Shown piece after piece: positions 1 to 8,694 of a stretch of 45,931 nt of DNA. The notes beneath the pieces were generated by a model. That model saw only the letters and a program-made list of their open reading frames with translations, had not been told where the DNA came from and ran no database searches. The stretch is taken from assembly GCA_027023445.1 (NCBI GenBank), contig JALVVK010000058.1, forward strand, positions 1-45,931, given 5' to 3'. Source of the stretch: Deltaproteobacteria bacterium. GTDB taxonomy: Bacteria > Desulfobacterota > Dissulfuribacteria > Dissulfuribacterales > JALVPX01. Numbering within the stretch: position 1 is the first letter of the stretch; every line of letters begins with the position of its first letter. A program made the translations under genes and the position numbers.

Positions 1-692
<692 letters not shown>

Positions 693-728
693 CTGAAATA
701 ATCTTTAATAGCGATAGTGAGATAGAAC

Positions 729-1148
729 ATGGCTAATAAGATTCTGCTGGAAATTGTTACGCCGAGCAGGCTGGTTCTCAGTGAAGAGGTCGATCTGGCA
801 ACTGCTCCAGGGACGGAAGGCGTGTTTGGTGTCATGGCCAATCATGCCCCCTTGCTGTCCACTCTTCAGATCGGAGAGATGAACTATACCAAGGACGGAA
901 ATTCTGTCAGGATGGCAGTGAGCGGAGGCTTTGTCGAGGTGTCCAATAACCGCATGACAGTTATTGCCGAAGCTGCCGAAAAGTCAGACGAGATAGATGT
1001 TGACAGGGCATTGAAGGCCAAGGAACGCGCGGAAAGAAGGCTTCAGGAAGCCCGTACAGCGGCAGAAAAAATAGACGTGGCCAGGGCGCACGCCGCAATG
1101 TTGAGGGCACTGACAAGACTGCGCGTGGCGGGTAAGCAGACCTCATAG
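729..1148 (+). CDS. atpC: ATP synthase F1 subunit epsilon
   Basis: Epsilon subunit of the F1 central stalk; it couples rotation to catalysis and can inhibit ATP hydrolysis. The 139 residues match the usual family length. The N-terminal beta-sandwich (about residues 1-85) contains the conserved run EGVFGVMANHAPLLSTLQIG. The C-terminal part (about 90-139) is a charged helical hairpin (ALKAKERAERRLQEAR). It is the last gene of the F1 operon, 36 bp after atpD, and a strong terminator follows 28 bp downstream. The F0 genes are not next to it but about 9 kb further on. Confidence 0.96.
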   Translation: MANKILLEIVTPSRLVLSEEVDLATAPGTEGVFGVMANHAPLLSTLQIGEMNYTKDGNSVRMAVSGGFVEVSNNRMTVIAEAAEKSDEIDVDRALKAKERAERRLQEARTAAEKIDVARAHAAMLRALTRLRVAGKQTS

Positions 1149-1176
1149 GCATTTCCCTTAATATTTATGTTAATTC

Positions 1177-1205
1177 AGGCGGCTAAATCACAGCCGCCTT
1201 TTTTA
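1177..1205 (+). terminator. Intrinsic terminator of the F1 ATP synthase operon
   Basis: An 8-bp perfect stem AGGCGGCT/AGCCGCCT with a 7-nt loop is followed directly by six T residues and A. It lies 28 bp after the atpC stop and before the separately started GlmU-like gene. Confidence 0.92.
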
Positions 1206-1251
1206 TTAACCAATTCACCTTTATGCTTGGTGCGTGTCTACAGGGGGCAGT

Positions 1252-2241
1252 ATGACGGATACAGGGGTTTCCGGTGTCCATAAATGGGCCGGGTTGGTGC
1301 TTGCGGCAGGTCAGGGCACCAGGATGAAATCCAGTTTTCCCAAGGTACTTCATCGGTTGCTCGGACGTCCACTGGTGGGTTATGTGCTTTCGCTCCTGGA
1401 TGCCATTGGTCTCAGGCGGAGTGTGGTGGTTATTGGGCACAAGGCCGAAATGGTACGCTCATATCTGGATTCTATAGGGATGCGATGGGTTATCCAGGAG
1501 GAACAGTTAGGTACAGGGCACGCGGTTATGGCAACCAGGCAGGCAATGAGGGATTTCCACGGCAATGCGCTTATACTCTGTGGGGATACCCCGTTGCTCA
1601 CAGTGGAAACCATCAGCAGGTTTATTAATGAACATGAAAAATCAGGGGCGGATCTGTCCATACTCTCTGCAAAAATGCCTGACCCCGCTGGATACGGCAG
1701 GATTGTCCGATTCAGTAAGGAGCCTGATCGGGTTGCTGCTATCATAGAAGAGAAGGATGCGTCAGATGAAGTCCGGGCAATAAGTGAGATAAACACTGGT
1801 ATTTACGCCGTTAATATTGATCGGCTTTATGAATGGCTGGAGAAGGTCGGGTGCGATAACGCCCAGAGAGAATATTATCTCACGGATATTGCCGGTCTTG
1901 CGGTTTCAGGTGGTCATCCAGTAAGGGCCTTTCCCTTTGCCAGTGCTGAGGAGGCCCTGGGGGTGAATTCCAGGAAGGAGCTCGCTGAAGCCGAGGGCAT
2001 TCTGCTTGAACGGATAAGGAGCCGATGGATGGGCGAAGGCGTAACATTCCGGATACCTTCCACGGTTTATATTGAGCCTGAGGTCCAGCTTTCATCTGAT
2101 GTTACAATTGCGTCCCACGTAGTTCTTGAGGGGAAAACCACGGTGGGCAGAGGCGCTTTTGTGGGGCCTTTCTGCCATCTTAGGAATGCCTCGGTAGCTC
2201 CCGGAGAAATTGTGCCACCTTATTCCCGTTTATCAGGTTAG
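1252..2241 (+). CDS. GlmU-like UDP-N-acetylglucosamine pyrophosphorylase without acetyltransferase domain
   Basis: Nucleotidyltransferase predicted to make UDP-GlcNAc from UTP and GlcNAc-1-phosphate for peptidoglycan and LPS. The N-terminal Rossmann-like domain carries the GlmU signature LAAGQGTRMKSSFPKVLH, then EEQLGTGHAV, LILCGDTPLL and NTGIYAV. After about residue 250 only a short left-handed beta-helix stub remains (VYIEPEVQLSSDVTIASHVV), and the protein ends after 329 residues. Full GlmU has about 450, so the acetyltransferase half is missing. The stop is TAG, and no homologous continuation was seen downstream. ATG 1252 was chosen over an upstream GTG at 1234 because AGGGGG sits just before it. 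It may be a natural single-domain enzyme or may serve another sugar nucleotide. Confidence 0.85.
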   Translation: MTDTGVSGVHKWAGLVLAAGQGTRMKSSFPKVLHRLLGRPLVGYVLSLLDAIGLRRSVVVIGHKAEMVRSYLDSIGMRWVIQEEQLGTGHAVMATRQAMRDFHGNALILCGDTPLLTVETISRFINEHEKSGADLSILSAKMPDPAGYGRIVRFSKEPDRVAAIIEEKDASDEVRAISEINTGIYAVNIDRLYEWLEKVGCDNAQREYYLTDIAGLAVSGGHPVRAFPFASAEEALGVNSRKELAEAEGILLERIRSRWMGEGVTFRIPSTVYIEPEVQLSSDVTIASHVVLEGKTTVGRGAFVGPFCHLRNASVAPGEIVPPYSRLSG

Positions 2242-2254
2242 ATCCAGGTCACAC

Positions 2255-2370
2255 ACTTTAAGTGTCTGAGAATAGGTCATGGCTCATAACATAGGTCAGG
2301 GTGGTAGGTGATAAGTTGTTCCTCTGTGGGCTTTGTGTCTTAAACGAAGCGGGTGTGAGGAAAAGCGTCT
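2255..2370 (+). repeat. Dispersed intergenic repeat, copy 1
   Basis: This degenerate element contains CTGAGAATAGGTCATGG near its start and AACGAAGCGGGTGTGAGG near its end. Related copies lie at 31982-32112 (minus) and 38240-38345 (plus), in the same internal order. It is part of the 300-bp gene-free stretch between the GlmU-like gene and zapB. The rest of that stretch holds an imperfect hairpin (GTAATCCG/CGGATTAT, about 2408-2440) and a possible promoter. Confidence 0.65.
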
Positions 2371-2467
2371 TGTAAAGTTGGATCAAAGATCCGAAGTGGG
2401 GCAGGCGGTAATCCGTATGAAAGGCTATTATCCCGGATTATACGGAGAATATTTGTGCAGGAGCTGC

Positions 2468-2496
2468 TTGACCAAGTTGAGCCTATGAGATTAAAT
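2468..2496 (+). promoter_or_regulatory. Candidate sigma-70 promoter for zapB
   Basis: TTGACC (2468-2473) is separated by 17 bp from TTAAAT (2491-2496), about 45 bp upstream of the zapB start codon. The match and spacing are reasonable, but nothing else supports it. Confidence 0.35.
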
Positions 2497-2542
2497 GCGC
2501 ATTGTAATAATAACATGAATTAATAATTGCCCGGAGGCATTA

Positions 2543-2827
2543 ATGGAAGTAAAGGAACTCCATTTGCTTGAAGAAAAGGTGCAGGCCCTTTTGGATTACT
2601 GCCGTACCCTTGAAGATGAAAAGGCGAGGCTTGAAGACGGCCTGGCAGAAAAAAACAGCCGTATCGAGGAACTCAAGGCACAGGTCGATTCCCTGAGGCA
2701 GGAGCGTGAGGCCGTGAGGGGCAGGGTTTCAAGCCTGATATCCAAGATAGATCAGTTGGGAACATTGGTACAACCTGAGGAGCCGGTCGGTACTCCTTCC
2801 GGATATCAGGAGCCGTTTCAACAGTAG
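2543..2827 (+). CDS. zapB: ZapB-like cell division coiled-coil protein
   Basis: Small cytoplasmic coiled-coil protein, predicted to stabilise the FtsZ ring together with ZapA. Nearly the whole of residues 1-75 is a heptad-rich, charged coiled coil (LLEEKVQALLDYCRTLEDEK, KNSRIEELKAQVDSLRQERE), and the last 20 residues are Pro/Gln-rich and probably disordered. The 94 residues are close to the family's usual length of about 80. The start has a good GGAGG ribosome site. Its position directly before zapA supports the call, since coiled coils alone are weak evidence. Confidence 0.78.
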   Translation: MEVKELHLLEEKVQALLDYCRTLEDEKARLEDGLAEKNSRIEELKAQVDSLRQEREAVRGRVSSLISKIDQLGTLVQPEEPVGTPSGYQEPFQQ

Positions 2828-2854
2828 AGTGAGTTGGCGTTTAAGCGGAGGTCT

Positions 2855-2922
2855 GATGCCGTTTCTCCCTGCTGTGAGCCTTGCAGACGGCGCTTCAGGG
2901 CTTGTTTGCGGCTGACGGCATC
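2855..2922 (+). other. Stem-loop in the zapB-zapA spacer
   Basis: The 127-bp zapB-zapA gap holds a perfect 8-bp inverted repeat, GATGCCGT (2855-2862) and ACGGCATC (2915-2922), enclosing GC-rich sequence with further short complementarity. There is no T-run, so it is not a typical terminator. It may be an mRNA processing or stability element. Confidence 0.45.
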
Positions 2923-2954
2923 TCATTCTAAGCAGTTTTTTCGTTTGGACGTAA

Positions 2955-3245
2955 ATGGAAAGTGTAAAGCTTGAATTCCTGGGGCAGGTTTATCATCTGA
3001 AATCTGATGATCCAGAAGTGGACATCCAGGAGATAGCAAAATACGTGGAGGCTAAGGCCAGGGCGCAGGAAAAGATTTATGGCAGCCTGCCACCTCATAA
3101 ACTTGTAGTGCTTACCGTGATGAATATCGGCAAGGATTATATCAAGGTGAGAGATCGGCTTCGAGCCCTGGAGTCTACCGTGTCCCATAAGACGAATGAA
3201 CTTGTGGCGCGCATTGAATCTGCCATAGATTTTACGGATAGATAG
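2955..3245 (+). CDS. zapA: Cell division protein ZapA
   Basis: ZapA binds FtsZ directly and promotes filament bundling at mid-cell. The 96 residues are typical. The N-terminal globular part holds VKLEFLGQVYHLKSDDPE and the YVEAKA segment, where ZapA folds and tetramerises. The C-terminal half is a coiled-coil helix (IGKDYIKVRDRLRALESTVS). It sits between zapB and the 6S RNA gene, and zapA next to ssrS is a widely conserved pairing in Proteobacteria. The ribosome site is weak. Confidence 0.93.
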   Translation: MESVKLEFLGQVYHLKSDDPEVDIQEIAKYVEAKARAQEKIYGSLPPHKLVVLTVMNIGKDYIKVRDRLRALESTVSHKTNELVARIESAIDFTDR

Positions 3246-3267
3246 TGTTATTATAAAATAAAATATA

Positions 3268-3452
3268 ATTTCCCCTGCGGTGTTGGTGTTTCGGTCAGGT
3301 AGTTCGTTGAGCCAACAGCCTGTACTAGGGAGTCTCCTCTCTGCATATGGTGGAAGATGAGAACAGCATCATCCCGGATATGCGGATGAGACGCCCACCT
3401 GAGTTTCTCAGGTTCAACAAACCCTGCCGACACGGCACATGCGGGGGAATTT
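3268..3452 (+). ncRNA. ssrS: 6S RNA
   Basis: 6S RNA mimics an open promoter and sequesters housekeeping RNA polymerase in stationary phase. The evidence is position (23 bp after zapA), length (about 185 nt) and fold. The ends pair as a long terminal stem, from TTCCCCTGCG near 3270 to TGCGGGGGAA ending near 3449. The 3-prime half contains CAGGTTCAAC, AACCCTGCCG and ACACGGCA, which resembles the GGTTCAAGGGTT and GCCTGCGGCGGCAT stretch of the E. coli RNA. No coding frame covers it. The exact ends are estimates. Confidence 0.85.
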
Positions 3453-3553
3453 AAGGCTATAACCCCGTCTGGGTTGACATATACGAAGAGGTTGGTCGCA
3501 TCCCGCCTGCGGGATGTATGGGACTTGATAAAGGTATTGTTTTAAGCAGCTAT

Positions 3554-3624
3554 GATTTGCCGGGGCCGTAAGCAAAGACTTCAAGCCTGTACTGGCTGAG
3601 TCCCCGGGAGTCTCAGGCGAAATC
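3554..3624 (+). other. Candidate structured RNA between ssrS and rny
   Basis: GATTTGCC (3554-3561) can pair with GGCGAAATC (3616-3624) with one bulged base. Inside, GGGG (3562-3565) can pair with CCCC (3602-3605), and AGCC/GGCT forms an apical hairpin. Two nine-base words, GCCTGTACT and GGGAGTCTC, also occur in the same order in the adjacent 6S gene. I do not recognise it as a known riboswitch. The remainder of the 425-bp ssrS-rny gap shows a 7-bp hairpin (CATCCCG/CGGGATG near 3500-3517) and nothing else I can name. Confidence 0.35.
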
Positions 3625-3877
3625 TATATTAATAGATGTATAAAATGTCTGATTTTGTTGTCAGGTGCTTATTGACACCTGCTGATGTTACAGCTTGATG
3701 CAGATAAATTTTGTTCAGTGGCAGCGTTTTGTAATGGTCGGCAATACATAAATATGGGCTGAGGGCTGCCAGGCTGTTTCGTCCCGTCTTTTCCCAGCCT
3801 CCGTGAGGGCAGATCCGTCCTCTGTCATAAATCAGAATGGGGTTGGCAATCCTGAATAAAAGGAGGTGCCACCCGTC

Positions 3878-5437
3878 ATGGATCCTATATATGTTATAAT
3901 TCTTCTGATAGTCGTGGCGATTGTTGGCGTGTTTGTGGGCATGCGCCTCAAGCGCCATACCGGGACGGATATGGGCCCGGTGCAGGCGGAAATTGAAAGG
4001 CTCAAAACTGAAGCCGCCCTGGAGGCTGAAAGGCTTCGAAAAGACGCGGTCCTGAAGGCCCAGGACGAGGCATATCGCCTGAAAAGGGAAGCCGAAGTCG
4101 AGATCCGGGAGCAGAAAGTCGAGCTGCAGAATCTTGAGCGCAGGCTGCATAATAAAGAGGAACAGCTTGAACGGAAAAACCAGCTTTTGGACCAGAAAGA
4201 GCTGGAGGTTTTTGAGCGCGAAAAACAGTTTCAGAAAAGGGACCGTAAACTCAAGGACAGGGAACAACAGATAAACAGTCTTGTTGAGGAACAACAGGCC
4301 ACCCTTGAAAAGATTTCCGGCATGTCCTCCAAGGAGGCCAGGGAATATCTGTTTAAGACAATCGAGGCCGATGTGCGTCAGGATGCAGCCCGCCTCCTGA
4401 AACGTGTTGAAACGGAGACCAGGGAGGCTGCGGATAAAAAGGCACGTGAGATTATTTCCCTTGCGATTTCAAGATATGCTGGTGATTATGTGGCAGAACG
4501 CACGGTATCAGTAGTGCCGTTGCCAAACGATGAAATGAAGGGCCGGATTATAGGCAGAGAGGGGCGTAACATCAGGGCCATAGAGGCCGCGACCGGAGTG
4601 GATCTCATTATAGATGACACCCCGGAGGCGGTTCTGCTTTCAGGTTTCAATCCGGTGCGTCGTGAAGTGGCCAGGATCGCCCTGGAGCGGTTGGTGGCCG
4701 ACGGAAGAATACACCCTGCGCGCATTGAGGAGATGGTCAAAAAGGTGGAGCGTGAGATAGACAATGCCATCAAGGAGGCGGGGGAGCAGGCCACCTTTGA
4801 TATAGGCGTTTTCGGTATTCATCCGGAGTTGATAAAACTTATAGGAAAACTCAAGTTCCGCACCAGTTTTGCCCAGAATGTCCTGCAACATTCTATAGAA
4901 GTGGCCTTTCTGTGTGGGATTATGGCGTCCGAGTTAGGCGTAAATGTCAAAAAGGCGAAGCGAGCCGGTATCCTTCACGATATTGGGAAGGCAGTGGACC
5001 ATGAGGTTGAGGGGCCTCATGCCATAATAGGCGCTGATCTTGCCAAAAAATATGGAGAATCCAAGGATGTTATCCATGCCATAGCGGCCCATCACGAGGA
5101 TGTAAAGCCGGAGACCGTGCTTGCCGTGCTGGTTCAGGCGGCGGACGCCCTTTCAGGCGCAAGGCCCGGGGCCAGGAGGGAGATGCTTGAAACCTATGTC
5201 AGGCGTCTTGAGGACCTTGAACGTATAGCGACCTCCTTCCAGGGGGTGCAGAAATCCTATGCCATTCAGGCAGGTCGCGAGATTCGTATCATGGTGGATG
5301 CCAACAGGATTTCCGATCCCAAGGCCGCGTTGTTGTCCAGGGATATTGCCAAGAAGATTGAAAGCGAGTTGAGTTATCCTGGCCAGATAAAGGTAACGGT
5401 GATTCGCGAGATGAGAGCGATTGAATACGCAAAATAA
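3878..5437 (+). CDS. rny: Ribonuclease Y
   Basis: Membrane-anchored endoribonuclease that starts mRNA decay. Its 519 residues match the family length of about 520. The order is: one N-terminal membrane helix (about 4-23), a long charged coiled coil (about 30-200), a KH RNA-binding domain ([20 protein letters not shown]), then the HD phosphohydrolase domain with the metal-binding motif [14 protein letters not shown] and a second conserved [13 protein letters not shown] 3878 was chosen because AAAGGAGG lies just ahead; an upstream GTG at 3866 overlaps that site. It stands alone after the 6S RNA gene. Confidence 0.97.
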   Translation: MDPIYVIILLIVVAIVGVFVGMRLKRHTGTDMGPVQAEIERLKTEAALEAERLRKDAVLKAQDEAYRLKREAEVEIREQKVELQNLERRLHNKEEQLERKNQLLDQKELEVFEREKQFQKRDRKLKDREQQINSLVEEQQATLEKISGMSSKEAREYLFKTIEADVRQDAARLLKRVETETREAADKKAREIISLAISRYAGDYVAERTVSVVPLPNDEMKGRIIGREGRNIRAIEAATGVDLIIDDTPEAVLLSGFNPVRREVARIALERLVADGRIHPARIEEMVKKVEREIDNAIKEAGEQATFDIGVFGIHPELIKLIGKLKFRTSFAQNVLQHSIEVAFLCGIMASELGVNVKKAKRAGILHDIGKAVDHEVEGPHAIIGADLAKKYGESKDVIHAIAAHHEDVKPETVLAVLVQAADALSGARPGARREMLETYVRRLEDLERIATSFQGVQKSYAIQAGREIRIMVDANRISDPKAALLSRDIAKKIESELSYPGQIKVTVIREMRAIEYAK

Positions 5438-5520
5438 ATCCTTTTACCGGGTATTGCCAGGCAGTTAGTTTTTTACTCTGAGCGGCGCCTTGCACCCCTG
5501 GGCGTGAAGGTTGGCTCTAT

Positions 5521-5604
5521 GCTCAAAGTGGGAAGCTCAAAGGGATAGTGCAAAATTATATCTTTAACCTGTTACTTTGAGCCTTGAGCCTTCAGCTTTG
5601 AGCT
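5521..5604 (+). repeat. Short heptad-like repeats before tyrS
   Basis: This segment of the rny-tyrS gap contains repeated AGCTCAAAG and GAGCCTT-type units (GCTCAAAG at 5521, AGCTCAAAG at 5534) and their complements (TTTGAGCCTTGAGCC, CAGCTTTGAGCT). The left and right parts can pair. Similar words occur at 12090-12120 and 31982-32000. No gene, terminator T-run or tyrosine T-box was seen in the gap. Confidence 0.5.
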
Positions 5605-5644
5605 ATTTTTCGGATAAAATACATGTCGGACAGGTGTTAAGGGA

Positions 5645-6859
5645 ATGGAACATAATACAGAAAAGGCTCTGGAGGCGATTCGCAGAGGGGCGGTAGAGAT
5701 AATTGACGAAGAGGAGTTGATCAAGAAGCTGAGAAGGGCCATATCCACGGGAAAACCCTTGAGGGTCAAGGCGGGTTTTGATCCTACCGCTCCGGATCTG
5801 CATCTTGGGCATACGGTACTTATCCAGAAAATGAAACATCTCCAGGAGCTTGGCCATAAAGTGATCTTTTTGATAGGTGATTTCACCGGCCTCATAGGTG
5901 ATCCCACGGGCAAATCCGAGACAAGACCGCACCTTACCCCTGAGGAGGTCCAGATCAATGCCAGGACCTACAAGGAGCAGATATTCAAGATACTGGATCC
6001 GGAGAAGACAGAGATCGCCTTTAACAGCCGTTGGATGAACGATCTTCGTTCCATCGATATGATCACTCTGTGCGCCAAGCATACTGTGGCGCGTATGCTG
6101 GAGCGGGATGATTTCAAAAAGCGTTTTCAGTCCAAAAGGCCAATTGGTATCCATGAGTTTATTTATCCCCTGATCCAGGGTTACGATTCCGTGGCCCTCA
6201 GGGCGGATATTGAGCTTGGGGGCACTGATCAGAAATTTAATCTTCTTGTGGGGCGGCATTTGCAGAGGGAATACGGGCAGGAGCCCCAGGTGGTGATAAC
6301 CATGCCTCTGCTGGAAGGTCTTGACGGTGTTCATAAAATGAGCAAGTCCCTGGGGAATTACGTTGGGATAAGCGAGCCCCCGGGCGATATGTTCGGTAAG
6401 CTGATGTCCATTTCCGATGATCTGATGTTCAGGTATATGGAGCTTCTGAGCGACAGGGGGCTTGAGGAGATCAGGGAACTGAAACGGAGGCTGGAGGAAG
6501 GCGCCCTGCATCCAAAGAAGGTAAAGGCTGATTTTGCCTGGGAGATGGTTGCCCGTTTCCACGGTCCGGAGGCCGCGGATAAGGCCAGATCCGGTTTTGA
6601 GGCACAGTTTTCCAGGAAGGAAATCCCTGAAGACATACCAGTCTATGAAGTCGGGGCCGGGGAGAGACATATTTTCCTGCCAACGGTGTTAAGGGAGGCA
6701 GGGCTCTGCAAGAGCGCCTCCGAGGCCAGAAGGCTGATAAAACAGGGAGCTGTGAGCCTTGACGGCCGGAAGGTCGCGTCCGAGGAGCTGGATGTGACCG
6801 GGTCTGATATGGTGTTCAAGGTAGGAAAACGCCGTTATCTGCGCGTTATCTCCCGGTGA
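5645..6859 (+). CDS. tyrS: Tyrosyl-tRNA synthetase
   Basis: Charges tRNA-Tyr with tyrosine. This is a class I synthetase of 404 residues, the length of the TyrZ-like group. HLGH is at 53-56 (the HIGH motif, within [12 protein letters not shown]), KMSKS at 231-235, and [14 protein letters not shown] about 191-204 contributes to substrate binding. The C-terminal 65 residues form an S4 RNA-binding domain ([18 protein letters not shown]). AAGGGA precedes the ATG. It is a single gene, convergent with the downstream nuclease gene and separated from it by 27 bp. Confidence 0.97.
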   Translation: MEHNTEKALEAIRRGAVEIIDEEELIKKLRRAISTGKPLRVKAGFDPTAPDLHLGHTVLIQKMKHLQELGHKVIFLIGDFTGLIGDPTGKSETRPHLTPEEVQINARTYKEQIFKILDPEKTEIAFNSRWMNDLRSIDMITLCAKHTVARMLERDDFKKRFQSKRPIGIHEFIYPLIQGYDSVALRADIELGGTDQKFNLLVGRHLQREYGQEPQVVITMPLLEGLDGVHKMSKSLGNYVGISEPPGDMFGKLMSISDDLMFRYMELLSDRGLEEIRELKRRLEEGALHPKKVKADFAWEMVARFHGPEAADKARSGFEAQFSRKEIPEDIPVYEVGAGERHIFLPTVLREAGLCKSASEARRLIKQGAVSLDGRKVASEELDVTGSDMVFKVGKRRYLRVISR

Positions 6860-6886
6860 TGGTCCGGATGCCGGGATTTGTTTTCG

Positions 6887-8296
6887 CTACAGCCTGATTG
6901 TTTCTCCTCTGCGGGCCACATGTATCCGGGTGGAAGTAAGTTCTGTTTCCAGGGCCTTTTTCAGGGAATTTGCCGCTCCAGGCTCCCCGTGTACCAATAA
7001 GATTTTTTGTGGCCTGGCCTTACGGGCAAACCGGATCAGGTTTTTCCTGCCGGCATGGGCGGAAAAACCATTGATCGTATAGACCCTGGCTTTTACGGAA
7101 ACCGTTTCTCCGAAGATTCTTACCGTGTCCGCTCCTTCCACTAAGCGTCGTCCCAGGGTTCCCTGGGCCTGAAATCCGACTATGATAAGCGTTGTGTTTT
7201 CTTTCCAGAGCATATGCTTTAAATGGTGTTTTATCCTGCCTCCAGTCATCATTCCGCTTCCGGCCAGTATGATCTTGGGGCCGGGGATAGAATGAATGGC
7301 CTTGGATTCTTCCGCGGTTTCTGTGAAATGCAGGCCAGGAAAGGTAAAGGGCGAGAGACGCCCGCGGGAGGAATCAGATATTTCTTTTCTGCAGAATTGG
7401 CGGTGGCCGTTGTAGAGCCTTGTAAGATCTATTGCCAGAGGACTGTTCAGAAAGACAGGGACCCTTCGTGGCAGTTTTCCCGACCTTCTCATTGTGCCAA
7501 GGTGAAAGAGTATTTCCTGCGCCCTTTCCAGCGCGAACGTGGGTATAAGAACCGTGCCCTTTTTTTTGATGGTTTCCGTGACAGCCTCTTCCAGTTCTTC
7601 CACCGAGGCTTCGTATGAGCGGTGATCCCTGTCGCCGTAAGTGGATTCAAGGATCAGCGTGTCCACGGGATTCATGGGGTCCGCCGGATCTCCTTCAAGT
7701 GGTCTGCCACCGTCACCCAGGTCCCCTGTAAACAGCAGGCGTTTTTTCGTTTTTCCTGGCCCAGGATATTCCAGGTAGATCTGGGATGATCCAAGTATGT
7801 GGCCCGCGTTGGCGGCGCAGAATTTCAGCCTCATGTCCCGGTCAAGATCTATCCATTTGTTGTATTTTACCGGCCGGTCGAATCTGTCGAGGCAGTAATA
7901 GACATCTTCCAGGGAGTAAAGCGGCTGTTTTACCTTGATCCCGGCCCGTGTGAGCCTGCGTTGTTTCCAGAGAAATTCTTCTTTAAGGACGTGGGCCGAA
8001 TCCATAAGAATCAATCGGGCTATATCCCTTGTGGGGGGAGTGCAATGGATATGCCCTGTGAATCCCTGACGGGTGAGAAGAGGTATCCTGCCGCAGTGGT
8101 CCAGGTGGCCATGGCTGAGTATCAGGCCATCCAGCCTGGATGGGGCGAAACCAAAGGGTTCATAGTTAAGTCCCTCAACCGTCCAGTGTCCTTGATACTG
8201 GCCGCAGTCCAGGAGGTAACGTCTTTTGCCCGCGGTAATAAGATGACATGATCCGGTGACCGTCCCCGCTGCTCCGTGAAAACTTATGGTTGCCAT
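6887..8296 (-). CDS. Metallo-beta-lactamase/beta-CASP ribonuclease
   Basis: Predicted zinc-dependent RNA nuclease of the RNA-specific beta-CASP family (YSH1/CPSF73-like); a role in RNA processing or decay is inferred. The metallo-beta-lactamase motif SHGHLDH lies at 61-67. Further metal ligands are in FTGDLGDGGRPL and ESTYGDRDH, and the beta-CASP part has AGSGMMTGGRIKHHL and FSAHAGR. The C-terminus has KILLVHGEP, the RMMBL-type motif. Its 469 residues fit this group. It points towards tyrS and away from hemL. The substrate cannot be deduced from the sequence. Confidence 0.9.
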   Translation of the reverse strand: MATISFHGAAGTVTGSCHLITAGKRRYLLDCGQYQGHWTVEGLNYEPFGFAPSRLDGLILSHGHLDHCGRIPLLTRQGFTGHIHCTPPTRDIARLILMDSAHVLKEEFLWKQRRLTRAGIKVKQPLYSLEDVYYCLDRFDRPVKYNKWIDLDRDMRLKFCAANAGHILGSSQIYLEYPGPGKTKKRLLFTGDLGDGGRPLEGDPADPMNPVDTLILESTYGDRDHRSYEASVEELEEAVTETIKKKGTVLIPTFALERAQEILFHLGTMRRSGKLPRRVPVFLNSPLAIDLTRLYNGHRQFCRKEISDSSRGRLSPFTFPGLHFTETAEESKAIHSIPGPKIILAGSGMMTGGRIKHHLKHMLWKENTTLIIVGFQAQGTLGRRLVEGADTVRIFGETVSVKARVYTINGFSAHAGRKNLIRFARKARPQKILLVHGEPGAANSLKKALETELTSTRIHVARRGETIRL

Positions 8297-8516
8297 TTAA
8301 TTCTGCCCTCCCTTTACCCTGAAGACCAATGCCAGACAGGGGACAACTGTTACGATAATGTTCAGGGTATATGAGGAGATAAAATCTGTCGAGAGCCGAT
8401 TCTGGCCGCCGGTTTATGAACATTGCCTTTTCGACTCGGCGGGATGAGGGACAGGTGGTGGTTCTGTTTGAGTAACCTGGCCGGACCCAGATCGGACAAG
8501 GCATTACAGTACCTGA

Positions 8517-8612
8517 CGAAGCGAAGCGGAGTAGTAATCCTGTTGATCTCCTCTGCCCCGGCGGGACGAGAGGTAATCCTTTAAAACAGCGTAATCCTGG
8601 ATCAGGTATAAC
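8517..8612 (+). repeat. Degenerate GTAATCCT repeats upstream of hemL
   Basis: The 398-bp gap between the nuclease gene and hemL contains GTAATCCT three times (8534, 8573, 8591) and GACGAAGCGAAGCGG at about 8517. The short CGAAGCGG word also occurs in two copies of the dispersed family. A TATACT box at 8643 may belong to a hemL promoter, but no convincing -35 was found. No gene is supported here. Confidence 0.45.
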
Positions 8613-8694
8613 AGGTTGGTGGTATGTTTTATGATAATGTTGTATACTCGGCTGCACATTATGTTTACAGCCTGTCTGGAAGTAAGGAGGGTCC

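Noticed and set aside
3629-4294. 221-codon minus-strand frame antisense to the rny start
   Set aside because: It covers the coiled-coil coding region of rny in antisense and its Leu/Phe-rich product is typical of such shadows.
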